DNA from: Geosiphon pyriformis | Taxonomy: Eukaryota; Glomeromycota; Glomeromycetes; Archaeosporales; Geosiphonaceae | Direction of reading: 5' to 3' | Assembly (NCBI GenBank): GCA_016748015.1 | Contig: JAAOMT010000012.1 | Location: 175,583-239,582, forward strand | DNA length: 64,000 nt | In this document: in pieces, positions 20,616 to 32,920 of the stretch | Layout of the letters: each line of letters starts with the position of its first letter | How positions within the stretch are numbered: the first letter of the stretch is position 1 | The notes under the pieces: model-generated | The model's input: only the letters and a program-made list of their open reading frames with translations | Databases searched by the model: none | Told to the model about the DNA's origin: nothing | Position numbers and translations under genes: made by a program

Positions 20616-22689
20616 TCACTTTTTTATAAAGATATAGTATCTTTCGGCCTGTGTGTTTTTTGCTGGTGACATGGCACCATTAACCATGAATATTTCATTC
20701 ACACCACCACCATATTCGGTTGTCATTATTGAAACAGAAATCCAGATATCAATATTGTTCACACCAAGCATCAAAGAAATCATAAAAGTACTATGAGCAA
20801 TTGTCAGAAAATTTGGAAATGTCATTCGTGTTCTATTTGTGATCTTGCATCTCTTTTGATAAACATTGAAAACAACCAGCTTTGGTGTTGGGAACAGCAG
20901 ATTTAAGATAAGAATTGGAATAACTGTGATGTGATTGGTTGTTGGTCCAAGAGTAATACTATAAGCAAAATGTTTGGTATTAAGAAACATTGTAAAAGAT
21001 CAATTACTCACCTCAACTTCTATATCTTAAAGCAAGAGCACGGCTCAAAATTTATGAAAAAAATTAATGCAATTAATTTTTTAATAAATGGATTCTGTGG
21101 TAAATTATAAATGGCTTATCTTTTTTTGTAACATTATATATACAACATATGTTTTTTAATGACTGATGTTTTGAACACTTTTTTTTCGTAAAATTTTAGA
21201 AATAAATTGTGTTCTATCTGATGAGAAAAATGATTAAAAGCTTAAAAATGTAAAGTATAAGAGTAGTATTCATAATTAAAATTTAACTTGATTAGGTCTG
21301 GAAAAAAAGAACTTGCAAATTGTTTTTGCAATCTATGAGAGGTAAAAAACAGTAAGCAACTTTGAAAATTTTGACCAGTATCATTTTTATTATAATGTGA
21401 ATACTTACTTTAAATTCACAAATAATCTTTCAATGACTATAATGTTGTGTTTCAAAAAATTGCTTAGATCTAAAAAATATACAAAATCTCTTGTAATAAA
21501 GATTTCTGGTTAAATTTAATATTTGAATAATGAATTATACCAAAAAGAAATATAATAACTAAAATACTTATCATGTATTTAATCGAATCATGATCTAGTT
21601 TTAGAATTGGTTTCCTAGACTGTAAAAGAAATTTCAATTGTTGAATATTTCAACAACTTATTAGAATGTAATATATAATAACTTATCACAGTAATCAAAA
21701 AACTTACATCAATTAATGTTAATTTAGAAGAATTAAGTTGGAATTGAAAGATTTTTGGCTTTATTTTGATTGGAAGAACTGAAGTTGTCTTAAAGCCTAT
21801 AATCTTGAATAGCTCTTTTTTGTTAGTATTGTATATTTTTTAACAAGTTTGTTTTGATGCAAAAAATATATAAAACATATTAGTTCAAGTAGATAAAACC
21901 CAGATTTTTTTGTAAAGGCCTAATAAACTTCTTATTTGTAAGAATTTGGCATTTTTAAAAATGTGTGAATTATTATTAAAATACATGACATTTTCGAAAT
22001 CAATTGCAAATCCTAATCAAATTCATAAATAGATGATATCTTTTTCAAATTTTCTATTAATGTAATATAGAAAACATATATCAAGTATTAAGTAATTGAT
22101 AAGAAAGAAGTACATAATACCAACTTTAATTATGTTTAAGAATTTTGGCTCTTTGATCACATTATAATATTTTGGATATTCTTTTTTGAATGATAAATTC
22201 ATAAATAATTTGGCATATTATCAATCACTGAATATGAAAATGAAAGGTCACAACTAAGCTGTAATACTAAAATTAAAATCTATCTTAAATATTCTTATTT
22301 ACTATTTTTTTAATTAATAATCATTTGCAATAAATCTTTTATTAACTCTAAAAGATTAGTTTTAATTTGAAAATTAGGTTTCTTTTAAATTGGTTGTTTA
22401 ATTGTTAATATTAGATTTTTTTGCCCAAATTCTTTGTCATAAGTCAAAGAGGTTTTTGTAGTAATTATTTTTATTGATGTCATCTGAATTTTCGGTTCAG
22501 ATAATTTTTCCAATTCCAATAAAATTTTTTTTTTGATGAATGCCAAAGAAGCTTTTTTTGATTGTTTTTTATTCAGAACTACAAAACAGAAATTAAAGTT
22601 TAAATTAAAACCAAAGAGATTTAAAGAATAGATATATATCTAAGTTAAAAACACTATTTTTATTGTGATACAATTTTGTTGTACAACAT
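20616..22689 (-). pseudogene. Intron-containing second gene of the TIR transposon (copy A)
   Basis: Putative spliced gene of unknown function, divergent from the transposase. The last exon (20616-20958) encodes a well-formed tail with TLGPTTNHITVIPILI, VVFNVYQKRCKI, GVNNIDIWISVSIMTTEYGG and ERYYIFIKK before TGA. Introns with GT-AG ends on this strand: 20959-21011 (53 bp), 21333-21408 (76 bp) and 21620-21707 (88 bp). Exon text between them includes TTSVLPIKIKPKIFQFQ and SRKPILKLDHDSIKYMI. The proposed start is ATG at 22689 (MLYNKIV). A further intron is visible in copy B (61221-61291), but its donor is destroyed here by GG-to-AA. Exon limits in the middle are uncertain. It may be an accessory transposition protein or a captured gene. 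Confidence 0.5.
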
Positions 22690-22762
22690 TATACAGTTTA
22701 AATCCTTTAATTCTGTTTAAGTACTAATTACACATTAGATTAATATTGCATCACATAAAAAA
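22690..22762. promoter_or_regulatory. Divergent intergenic region, transposon copy A
   Basis: The 73 bp between the start codons of the two genes; the same length (60758-60830) is kept in copy B. It must hold both promoters or a shared one if both starts are right. No strong TATA box, only TATAC and TTAATATTG. Confidence 0.45.
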
Positions 22763-24901
22763 ATGCCACTTCATTCTAAAAGAAAAAGAAAAGCTAAAAA
22801 TTAAGTTAGAAATACAAAAAGATCATATAAAAAAACACATCATACTACTTCAATAAATAATTATAATATTAAAGTAAATAAATTTAACAGACTAAATGTT
22901 AATAATAGAGAGTAAAACAACAAGAATAACAATAGATGAGATGATACAGAAGATATAAAAGCCACAATTAGAATAAATACAAAATTAAAAAAACTTAGTT
23001 TAATATAAAAAAACAAAAATTATCTAAAAAAAAAGAAGTGAGACTCTTATATAACAAAAAAGATACCAAAGTCAATCTATTATGATAAATATAGACCAAA
23101 TGGTTTATTTACTAATACAGCAGTCAGAACTAAAAAAATTACTACTTTTTTTAATATTAATGATGCTCAAACTACAGACATACAATAATCTAAATTTAAT
23201 AAATTTTCAAGCAATTCAAAAAGTGAAATTGATCTGTATGCTAATCAAATAAAAAAAGAGCAAAAGTTAAAAGAACATTTAGAAAAACAACATATTCAAT
23301 TAACTGTCTTTGAATATAATTAAAAAAGAGCTATTTTTGAATATCTTACCTTGTTAAATAATAATAATGGATATGAAAAAATTAATGCTAGTTTGAAAAT
23401 TGTTCAGAAAGTTTTTATTGATGATAGCATATGAAAAGCATAAAAAATTTAATATCTTGCAAAGTATTGGTTGCTTAATAATAAGTTTCTAACATCAAAA
23501 CATAAAAAACACCAAAAAATAATTAGAATAATTAATGATGAAGACATTGCAGAAAGATGTCATATTTGGATTAAAAACCAAAACTTTAATGTCACTTCAG
23601 CCATATTTAAAAAATTCATCAAGCATGAATTGTTTCCTAATATTGGAATAATGAAAAAAAAAACTATTAGTCTTATGACTGTAGTAAAATGGTTCAAAAT
23701 TCTTGGTTATTTATTCCAACAACATCATTAAGACTTATATTATGATAGACATAAAAAAATGATGTTTTGCAATCTTAAAAAGAATTTTTAAAAAAATATT
23801 TAAGCATGAAAAATATATATTAAAGTATAAAAATAAATTTATAGATTAAATATGTCTTAATTTACTTAATGAAAAAAAAGAAAGAGCTTTTGTAGTCCAT
23901 AATGAATGTATATTTTATTCAAATAATGACAACATAACATATGGGCTAAACATAGAAATTTGTCACTAAGAAAAAAAGAAAATAAAAGATTAATCATGGT
24001 CAGTGAATTTCTAACTGAAATTAATAGATGTTTATATTTACAACAAAATGATATAGAAAACTATTCTAATATATTGGAAGAGATACAATGCTATTTGCAA
24101 TCTAGTATAAATCAAGATAGTTATTAAACAACAGACTATCTTCTTAAACAAATTAAATGTAAAGCAATTCCAATTTTTAAGAAATTATATCCAAACTGTA
24201 CAACTGTATTTGCTTTCAATAATAGCTTTAATTATACAGCATTTAGTAAAAATGCTTTAATTGCAAGCAGAATGAATTTAAGTCCAGGTAAAAAGCAATT
24301 ATTAATGTGAAATACTTTTTTTGGATTAGATAATCAATTACAATTAATGATTTTTTTGGAAACATATTCAGATGAAAAACTTCAAAAATTGTCTAAAGAA
24401 ATTAAACAAGTATTAATAGAATAAGAAAAATGGCCATTAAAAGAATTAATATTAAAATGCCAAAAATACAAAGAAAAAATCAAAGATTCTTCAAAAGTTT
24501 CTTGTTGTGCACATTAAATAATATCTTTGGAATCTGATTTTCTTGCTCAAAAAAATGCAATTGAAGAATTAATCAAAAGTATGAGACATAAATGCATTTT
24601 TTTTCCAAAATTTCATTGTAAATTAAATTTTATTAAAAGATATTGGGAAACTGCTAAATAATATGCACATAATAAATGTGATTATTTATGAAAAAAATTA
24701 TAAAGAACAGTATTTGAAAGTTTTGAATCAGTATTTTTAATAACTATTAAATGATTTTCAAGAAAATATTGGTGTTATATGAATCTTTATAGAAAAAATC
24801 TTAGTGAAAAATTAGTAAAATATGCTATAAAAAAGTATAAATTTCATAGAAAAATTCCAGATAATATTCTTGAAGAATTAGACAAATTAAATAATATTTA
24901 A
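22763..24901 (+). pseudogene. DDE transposase of the TIR transposon (copy A), dead
   Basis: About 713 codons, mostly one frame with many stops and a local double frameshift at 23790-23960. A basic N-terminus (HSKRKRKAK), a DNA-binding-like part around 23471-23731 (ERCHIWIKNQNFNVTSAIFK), then a DDE core of the fungal IS630/Tc1-like kind: HNECIFYSNN near 23899, AFNNSFNYTAFSKNALI near 24214, FFPKFHCKLNFIKRYW near 24600-24645, and a CX8C-type Cys pattern between. At the three expected catalytic places (HDE, FDN, IER) this copy has Asn, Asn and Lys, each a G-to-A change. The ending SHR-like block KFHRKIPDNILEEL is typical. Family recognised from memory. Confidence 0.8.
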
Positions 24902-25062
24902 ACTTTGTAATACTGTATTTGGTTTTATATTATATAAAATTTAATAAAATTTTATTTTTTATTATAAATAATATATTAAAAACACATGTATATTAACCAA
25001 TAAAATTTAATTATATAAATAAAAATACATGAAGATTATTATTTAAAATTTCAGACTAATCT

Positions 25063-25094
25063 ACATTTTTGATGATTATAAATAGTTTGCACTA
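25063..25094 (-). repeat. Right TIR of transposon copy A
   Basis: Reverse complement starts TAGTGCAAACTATTTATAAT. Mirrors the left TIR; flanked by TA. Confidence 0.8.
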
Positions 25095-25229
25095 TATCAA
25101 TCTTATCTCTTTTTTTTTTATCAACACTAAAGTTGGTATAAAAGTAAAAGAGTTATGGTTAATAGTAGTGTGCATTGATATTATAAATTCTTTTTAAATA
25201 TTATCCTATTCATTTACTCATTCATCTTA

Positions 25230-25620
25230 TATTATCACTTTTTTTCTTTTATTTGTCTATCTTAATATATCACTTTTATCATTTTTTTCTTATATTTATA
25301 TATGTGTATTTATTCACAACATATTATCACCTTTTTTCTTTCATTTATCTATATTAATATAGTCTGTTTATTACTTTTTTCTTATATTTATATATGTTTA
25401 TTTATTTTTATCATATTATTATTTACTTTTTATATTTTTTTATATTAATCTAGTTTTTTTACTGTTTTTTTATTGCTTTTTTTTTACATTTGTATATGTT
25501 TATTTATTCGAATCATATTCTTTTTTTTTTTTATATTTGTCTAAATTAATATAGTTTTTTTATCACTTTTTTCTTACATTTGTATTTATTAATATAGTGT
25601 TTTTATTATTTATTTTTATT
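25230..25620. repeat. Pyrimidine-rich tandem repeat, about 95 bp x 4
   Basis: Degenerate copies beginning near 25240, 25333, 25425 and 25522. Each has a long T-rich run, ATTTGTCTATATTAATATAG-like text, and TTATATTTATATATGTTTAT. Strong strand asymmetry (T and C on plus). Confidence 0.7.
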
Positions 25621-26791
25621 TAAATAAAATTTACTTGTTAAAAAACAAGATTGAATAAAAATTCAAATCTTTAATTGTTATAAAAAACTTTAATATGTTA
25701 AATATGTTAATGGTTTTTCTGTTTGCTATATATTAACATTAAAAAATAATTAAAAAGAGCATAATTATAAAAAAAATTACATATTAAAAAAACTATTTAT
25801 AACTTTCAAACTATTTAAAATAATTACCAAAAGAATAATTAAAATTACTTTTAAATTTAAAATAGTATATTTTCTATCTTAAAATCTTTTTTATATAATT
25901 TTTTTCACATTAACACAAATAGTATTTACATTTTTGAAACCATTGTAAATTATAAATTAAGTAGTTATTATGAAGGTTTAGTTAATTATATATATTATTT
26001 TTGGTAAATAAAAACATATAGCCATTTTGGTTATAATAAATATATTCTTTTAATAAATTAATCAGTATACCAAGTTTTAATCAATATATAAAACATTACA
26101 GAAAAATTTTTTTATATTTAAAACAATATGTAGTCTATACAGTTTAATAAAAATGTTGTTTTCAATTTAAAAATAAAACATATTTTGAAAATAAATCTTA
26201 TTAATTATAATTACTATTATTATTATTATTATTTTAACTAAAGTAAATTATTAGTAACATTATTAATTTCTAATATAATTTCTTCTTTTTGTTTTAACTT
26301 AAGAAAAATAATATTATAAACAATATTATAGTTATAAAATTGCATTAAATTAATATTTGGATAAGTTTAAATATGTTTTATACACACATATTTAAAACAA
26401 AATACACAAATACTTTAAATACAAATTTATAAAATAAAGCAATTTGGATTTCTTAAATAAATTCAATATAAAACAATTTAACTTCAAAATAAATTTTTAT
26501 ATTAAATTACTTAAAATTATTGTTAACTGTAAACAAAATAACTGGCAAAAAAAAACAGGTCTGTTATTTGATAAATATAAAAAAACAAATAAAATCTTTT
26601 GGTTAGAAATTAGTAATATAATAAAAATTAATGTTAAAGATTTTTTACTAATTTATAAAATATTTTATTAATCTAATAAAATAAAAAATCTGATATTTAA
26701 TATGTATTAAAAATATATTAGCTAGAAAATATTTCTAATTTTTTGTATTTTTTTTCAGAATTCTTAATCTAATTAACAATTTAAAAATGAT
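25621..26791. other. A+T-rich spacer
   Basis: No convincing gene. A 75-codon Lys/Ile/Asn-rich frame at 26444-26671 has the composition expected of open A+T-rich DNA. An (ATT)n microsatellite lies at 26213-26233. Confidence 0.5.
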
Positions 26792-29032
26792 AAAAAAAAA
26801 ACTCTTTGTCTCCTTAATTTTATAACCACAACCAGAGCAAAGAGTAAAAAAGCTGCACCTAATATCTGTCCTAAGATATCTAATAAAATTTCAACCAGAG
26901 AAGCTCTCTCTGTTGTAAAGGCACCTAGACAGAACGTTTTAGAAGCCTTCCCTTTACCCAGTAATCATGATAAGCTGTTTTTGGTGGCCACTGAAGCAAT
27001 TTCCTTATCTTTGGCTGGTTTCTCACCAGTCAAAGTTCCCTCAAAGAGACACACTTGGATTAGTCCCAGTGTTGCCTTCACCCCAACTAAGAGCCCAAAA
27101 GTTTTTAATAATAGACCAGTTAATAAGCTGGTCTTCCCCTCCATAGCTTTTCCATTTAGTACTGCTAGCACTTTCTCTTCAAAAAAATAGTCAAAAAGAC
27201 CAAAAGTTCAGAAAAGTGGGAGCAGTTGCTTGCTTTTGCTATTGTTACACCGAACCCATTTGTGGTTCTCAATAAGATCTTAGATAAAATCTCTATAGCA
27301 TCATCTGGCATGTCATTCAAGATGGGCCAAGATCAATCACTGGCTGTATTGCCAAATGTGGAGTCTTTCGGCAGATTATTGCCAGTTTTAAAAGCAAAAC
27401 AATCTCCTTCTGTTGGGTCACCTGTTCTTGAGAATTGGGCTGATTAAATGGAAACTGAATCTAGTTTCTGGTGCTACTTCTGGTGGTGCTTAAGCAACTA
27501 TTACTAGTTATCAAAAGTTTGCTGAATGGGTGGCCTCTATTCTGGTGCTTGATGCTACTTTTAAGATCCAATTGGCTTATATTAAGGCTGTTTTTCAGTT
27601 AGTACATGGTTTTTTGGGTGTAAAGTCAGTATTAAAAGACAATGTGAAGCTGTTTTGTGTGGAGTTTGCTTCTCAAGTGTCTTTAAAAGCTGTATTTTTA
27701 GTTGAGCTTACAAGCTCTGTATAATTTTTGAGTCTGGTTCCTCTTCTGTTGCTGTTGTGCTGCGTGATGTGCCCTTGGGTGTGTCTGCTGCTAACATTAA
27801 GACAGCTCTTAGTGTGTTTGGTAGTGTTGTTCATGTTGTGCTGAAGCCTGCTGGTGTTTGACAATATGTAGTAGTTTATTTTGAAAAGTTGGATTCTGCC
27901 ATGTCTGCTTTGAATCATTGGTCAGTATTGGTGGACAAGAATAATGTTAGAATTCTTCCCTTGGTGAATCAAAATAAGACTATTTTGTTTTGTAATAGGT
28001 TTAAGGCAAGTTGGTCAACCTTTCTCCTGGCTGTACTGTCTTTAAAATCAATAAAATGATTTCTCAAGTTGGTGGCCAGACTTGTTTTATTCCTTGGTCT
28101 TCTGATTCTGGTCATTATCTTCACTTCACTCTAGTTATGTTTGGCTCCCAAGCTGATTTGAATCTTGCTGTTGCCAAAACTGGTACACTTAGGAAGTGCC
28201 ATATCTGGTGGGAGACTCCTAATTGTTGGCATTGTTTTTGGTGTTAAAAAATAGGTCACTTGGCTGTAGACTATGAAGTTGCTTTATCTCCTTTTTCTAA
28301 GACTTCCAAGGTATTCAAATCATGTTCTGTTGGTTCTTTGTCTTATGCTAAGGCATCTGCTCCCCCTGTTATGTCTGAATTTTCTCCTTTGGTGGTTTTC
28401 ACCCCTTCTGTGGCTATTGTTAATCCTGTTGTTGGGTCCAGATTGGACTCTTTGGAAAAGCAAATTTCGAATTTGGCTGCTTTGGTAAAGTCTATTGTTG
28501 AACCTGTTGGCTCTTTGGTTGTTTTGGTATTTCGTTTCCTTAATGATAATGCTGTTAAAGCTGTTCAGGTTGAGAAAAATTTCTTTTCTATGAAATATGC
28601 TTCTAACAATTTTGCCAATCTTTTGGTTGGTGTGTCTAAGAACATTGCTTGTTTTAGATCTGAAGTTGACTTTGGTGGCATGGATTATGATAATATGCAG
28701 ACCACCAAACTTTCTCTCTTAAGTAAGGACACTGTTGAATGTGTTATAGCTTTGTGGCAGATGTCAGGTGCTGAGATTAAGAGTTGTGTTAAATCTACTA
28801 GATTATTTCTTAGTGAGTTTATTTTTGATTCTAGGAATCTGAATGGTGTTATTGAAAAAATTTGTGAGTTGGGATTATTCTCACCTCCTATTGTTTCAGC
28901 TTAGTTAGTGTTTTGACTGACTCGGGTGGTTTGTCACATGTAGAAAATGCGTGATTCACATCTAATTTGTAATCCCTTAGTGACACATAGTATTAAATAG
29001 CATTTGGACACACTTTGTTAAAACGTAAATAA
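26792..29032 (+). mobile_element. ORF1-only LINE, copy 1
   Basis: Starts at an A-run followed by ACTCTTTGTCTCCTTAATTT and ends with CATTTGGACACACTTTGTTA and an A-rich tail. Both ends are shared with copy 2 (55399-57690, minus), while the flanks differ, so these are the true ends of the unit. It encodes ORF1 only; no endonuclease or RT follows. That makes it a probable non-autonomous derivative. Confidence 0.75.
26822..28904 (+). pseudogene. LINE ORF1 (RRM-like and CCHC protein), copy 1
   Basis: Nucleic-acid-binding ORF1 protein, decayed. The start codon is ATA (ATG in copy 2). Frameshifts occur, one of them from an A-run one base shorter than in copy 2 near 27185. The C-terminal third stays open (28260-28904). 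CCHC knuckle at 28233-28274: TGT-TGT-CAC kept, a TAA inside it and the last Cys changed to Tyr. After it come a possible coiled coil (LDSLEKQISNLAALVKSIVE) and a conserved end FIFDSRNLNGVIEKICELG. In a complete LINE ORF1 binds the element RNA. Confidence 0.8.
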
Positions 29033-29464
29033 TAAAAAAACCAATTTATTAAAAATTAAAAAATAAAGTATAAATCAAGCAAAATAAATAGCAGATTTTT
29101 AATTAATATTCACAAATTAATATTGAATAAAAGTAAAATTAAGTCTATTAAACATAAAATTGTTATTGTTAACTTTTTAAAAAATTATTAAAATTATTAA
29201 AACAAATTATTTTCTATTATAATATTTAAGATAATAAGTTTAATAAAAAAAAATCCCAAAAAAGTATTGTAAAAAAACTAAATATACTATATTGTTATCA
29301 TGTTTAGTATTAATTAAATTAAAAAAAAACATATTTGTAAATAAAAAACAACTTTTTTTAAATAATAACATTATAATAGTTAATAATATAAATAAACTAT
29401 AATTTAAAAGTAAAAATTTAACAAATAATTTTAAGATAAAAAAGACCAATATGTTTTAATTTTT
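29033..29464. other. A+T-rich spacer
   Basis: No gene supported. It separates the ORF1-only LINE from the next LINE tail. Confidence 0.5.
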
Positions 29465-30073
29465 TTTATATTAATATTTTACAAGTAAAATCCAAATTTT
29501 ATTTAACATAATATATTAAATTAAGTAATTTAAACTAGACACAAATTATATACTTTTTATATATAACTAATTACTTAAGCCAATTAGAACAACACTATAA
29601 ATTTATTTTAACAGAAATCATATAATTAACACCAAAAAAAATTGCATAGTCTATAAAAACTGAAACTAATATTATGTGTTTTTGCAATTTCAAGCAATCT
29701 AATAATATTATTAGAGAACAACAATAATAAATCATGAACCACTAAAAGCATAAAACTATGCTGCACAATTAAACCAGTTTTTTTTATTAATACTCTATAT
29801 TTAGATCTTACCAACCATATCTTAACACAATAAGCCATTTCTAAGTTTTATACCAAATTAATAATTTTTTGGTCAACAATCTTGAAACAGCTAAAAACAA
29901 ATACAGTTTTTAAAACTCTTGTACACAACAATATATAAAACATTGTTAAATACATATAAAAAGAGCATTTATAAGATACAAAATAATAACAAGTCCAAAT
30001 CTGATATAGAACCCAACAAAGTCAAATATTTATTAAGCAAATTCTTGTAAATAGCAAAATTTATTTTGCATAT
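29465..30073 (-). pseudogene. LINE 3' end: ORF2 C-terminus and tail, copy 2
   Basis: Homologous to 9117-9602. A 70-codon open piece at 29626-29838 reads VKIWLVRSKYRVLIKKTGLI and IIRLLEIAKTHNISFSFY, like the C-terminal end of LINE ORF2 in related fungi (memory). The 3' UTR matches the other copy, with the same order of short blocks ending in an A-rich tail on the minus strand. Cut at 30073 by the LTR of G3. Confidence 0.55.
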
Positions 30074-31001
30074 TATTACAAATGATTATTTGGATGGGTA
30101 AAATAAATAACAAACTTGTAACTTGGTGTTTAATTAATATAATGGTGTTGATTTTTAAAGGTTTTGGTAATCTGAAAGTTTTAGTTTGAGTTTTTTGTAT
30201 AATAAACAGAGATTCAAGTGTTATTTTATTTATAGCTTTTCAGAATTGCAATTTCATCAAATTTTTTTCTCAGCATAGTGGCCAGTAATTTTTTTGGTAA
30301 GCTATTTTTAATTCTATGAATGTTTTATTCTTGTTTCACAGGTCTTTTACCAGTTCCTTTGACATAAGTTACTTTATGTGTTAATTTTTAATCAATTAGT
30401 AAATAATAAACAAAACAAAAGAACAGAAAAAAAAATAAAAAAATAAGCCAAAACAAAAAAGAGTTAGTATTCTGTTAATAGCAATAATTAAGAGCTATTA
30501 GTCTAATGTAGTTAAGTATTAGTTGTTATTAACATGGAGTATTGATAATGAAAGATTGATCAAGATTCTCAAATAGTTAGTAAGAACATAAATTGAATAA
30601 AATAATAAGTATTTTTATTAATATTTAATGATTTTACTTTGGTTAATAGTAACTATCCTTGAAGTAATTTATTTTAATAAATAAGAAAGAGATTTTCCAA
30701 GTCAATTCAATATTTTTCTTGTTTCTATTACTACTGCTATATATATATAATTTGGATTATATAATATCACACATATTTTTGAACAATATTTCATAATTTT
30801 TTAAGCAATACTCATATTGTTAAACAATGTATTATGATTTCTAACAATGCTCTATATTGCTGAGCAATGTGCTATAATTTTTTAACAATGTTCCACATTG
30901 CTGAACAATGTGTTTATATGCTAAATACTATTCTTTTATTGGTCTATTTTTTTATCTGTTTTCTTTACTACTTTTTTTGTACTCTTTTTTTATGAGTAAT
31001 A
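30074..31001 (-). repeat. 3' LTR of G3
   Basis: 928 bp, TATTACA at the left and GAGTAATA at the right. ATTGCT-type palindromes at 30780-30920 and a TATATATATA box near 30740. Confidence 0.85.
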
Positions 31002-31019
31002 TTATCTTTTTCTTTAATA

Positions 31020-31710
31020 TTAAGCTCTGTTAAAATCTTTGTTTTGAATTAATTCCATTATTTTTTTTTCTAAGACTGTTTGTTCAACTCTGGTTTTTAT
31101 GTTTTCCACTTGTGAGTTGTTTATTCTTCTTTATTGGTTAATGGTTATTGTTTCCATTTTTGAGTGTAGTAGTATTTCTGAATAATTCTGAAATATAGTA
31201 TATAGTCAATAAATTGTTCTAACATGTAGTGTTGAATTTGTCTTCTTTCTAATAAAGTTTTTAATTTGTTGTATTATTTCTTGATTGAATATTCTTCTAA
31301 ATTTGTTAATATATAATTTTTGAATATTCAGTTTTTGTCTCAACTAATAGTAACAGTATAATATTGAAAGTTGTTTTGTCTATTGGTTCCAATTTTTTTT
31401 GTTAGTTCTACTATTGAAACCATGATAGATATTTTCTTAAACATACTCTTTACTTTTTCTATTATTTTATTTGACTAGTGTCTTATTTAGTTTTATGGTT
31501 GTTAGTATGATATGGTTCTTTTTTTTCTGTTTCTTTGAGTATTCTAGTAATAAATAGCCTGGTGATTAATAACAATTTCCATTTCTAATTATTGTTAATT
31601 CAAGGCTTAGAGTAATTGTTAAGCTATTGTGTAGATATAATCTAGTATTTCTATTTTTTATCATTGCTTTTGTTGCATATACTATGTTTTTATATTATTC
31701 TGTTTAATTA
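31020..31710 (-). pseudogene. Post-integrase ORF of G3
   Basis: Decayed counterpart of 50701-51390 in G2, in the same place between integrase and polypurine tract. Readable minus-strand text includes LRQKLNIQKLYINKFRRIFN, IKNFIRKKTNSTLHVRTIY and MELIQNKDFN. One probable 1-base indel and several stops at Trp positions. Unknown function. Confidence 0.6.
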
Positions 31711-31989
31711 ATTTGATGTATTGTATTAATAATTATAATTGGTTCTAAATCTTGTGAAATCTCATTTGGTTGGACTAGTATTTATTGTACTTCTAGTTGT
31801 AGAATATTATTGATAAATAATGATGTTGTGTTGTGATATGGTTTCAGTTAATCTTTATATGCTACTTTAGCTAAAATTTTGTTGTCACATCTTAGTTTAT
31901 AAGCTCTATTTTTTAGAATTTCTTTAATGTAGAATGATTCATTTTATTTGAAGTTAATTTTTCACTCTATTGTTTTTCTGTTTTGGTAT

Positions 31990-32920
31990 AATATAAGAGT
32001 ATTTTGTCTCCAATCTTGAATTCAATTGGTTTGTCTGATAGTTGGTTATCATGTTGTTTTTTTTGCTTTTTTTGTAACTTTTATATATTGTCAGCTGTTT
32101 TCTGTCTTTTGTTTTTTAGAGTTTCTATTAAGTCATATGTTTTTTTTAACAATATTTCTTGAAAGTTGCTTTCTGTTATTGGTTTAGTTAGATACATATT
32201 GACTTTTATCTCAACTGGTAATGTTGCTGTTTTACTATAAACAAGTTCAAATAATGTTGCTTGTATGATATCTTGTTTCATTATCTAATAAGCAAATAAT
32301 ACTGATAGTATAAACAAATCTCATTTGTCCTGGTTTTTTTAATTGATTTTGGTAATTGCTTTATACAATGTTCTGTTAAATCTTTCAACTAAACTGTTTG
32401 TTTATAGATAATATAATAATGATAAAAGTCTCTTAATTCTAAATCTTTAACTTAATTTTGTTAAGATTCTGTTTACAAAATAAGTTCTTTAATCTAATAA
32501 CAATTCTTTTAGACATCCATGTTGACAAATCAAATTTTAATGAACAAATTTGGCTACAGATTTTGCATCTGCTTTTTGAATTGCCTTTGCTTTTGGTCAT
32601 TTAATGAAATAGTCTATGACTACTTCTATATATTTGTTGTCTTTGCTAGTAATTGTTAATAGTCCAACTAAATCAATTTCAATTTAATCAAATGGTTGTT
32701 CTATTTTAATTGGTCTTAACAGTTTACTGGGTTTTGTTTCTTCTCTTTTCTGACAAGCATTACAATTTTGAACATATTAGATGATATCTGAATACATAAA
32801 TGACCAATAATATCTTTTCCTGGTTCTTTCTATAGTTGCTTCTTTATAGAAATGTCCTGCTGTTAAATTTAAATGCATGTTGAATAGTATTGTTTTTTTT
32901 TCTAGTTCTGTGATTACTCT
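31990..32920 (-). pseudogene. Integrase of G3
   Basis: Zinc finger near 32780-32880 (TAGHFYKEA, CNACQ). The catalytic Asp in EIDLVG, Asp in LLLD and Glu in NSLVERFN are all still coded, with stops around them. The C-terminal part open at 32081-32281 holds FELVYSKTATLPVEI, typical of the region after the core. In-frame stops make it non-functional. Confidence 0.82.

Larger units (their letters stand above)
20281..25094 (+). mobile_element. Two-gene TIR transposon, copy A
   Basis: 4814-bp element with terminal inverted repeats of about 30 bp: left TGGTGCAAACCATTTATAGT, right end the reverse of TAGTGCAAACTATTTATAAT. The few differences are transitions. TA duplications flank it (20279-20280, 25095-25096), as in Tc1/mariner/IS630 elements. 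It holds a dead transposase on plus (22763-24901) and an intron-containing gene on minus (20616-22689), head to head. Copy B at 58449-62701 has the same plan in reverse orientation with different flanks, so the two are independent insertions. Confidence 0.85.

Noticed and set aside
26444-26671. 75-codon ORF in A+T-rich spacer
   Set aside because: Lys/Asn/Ile composition typical of random A+T-rich sequence, no motif and no second copy.
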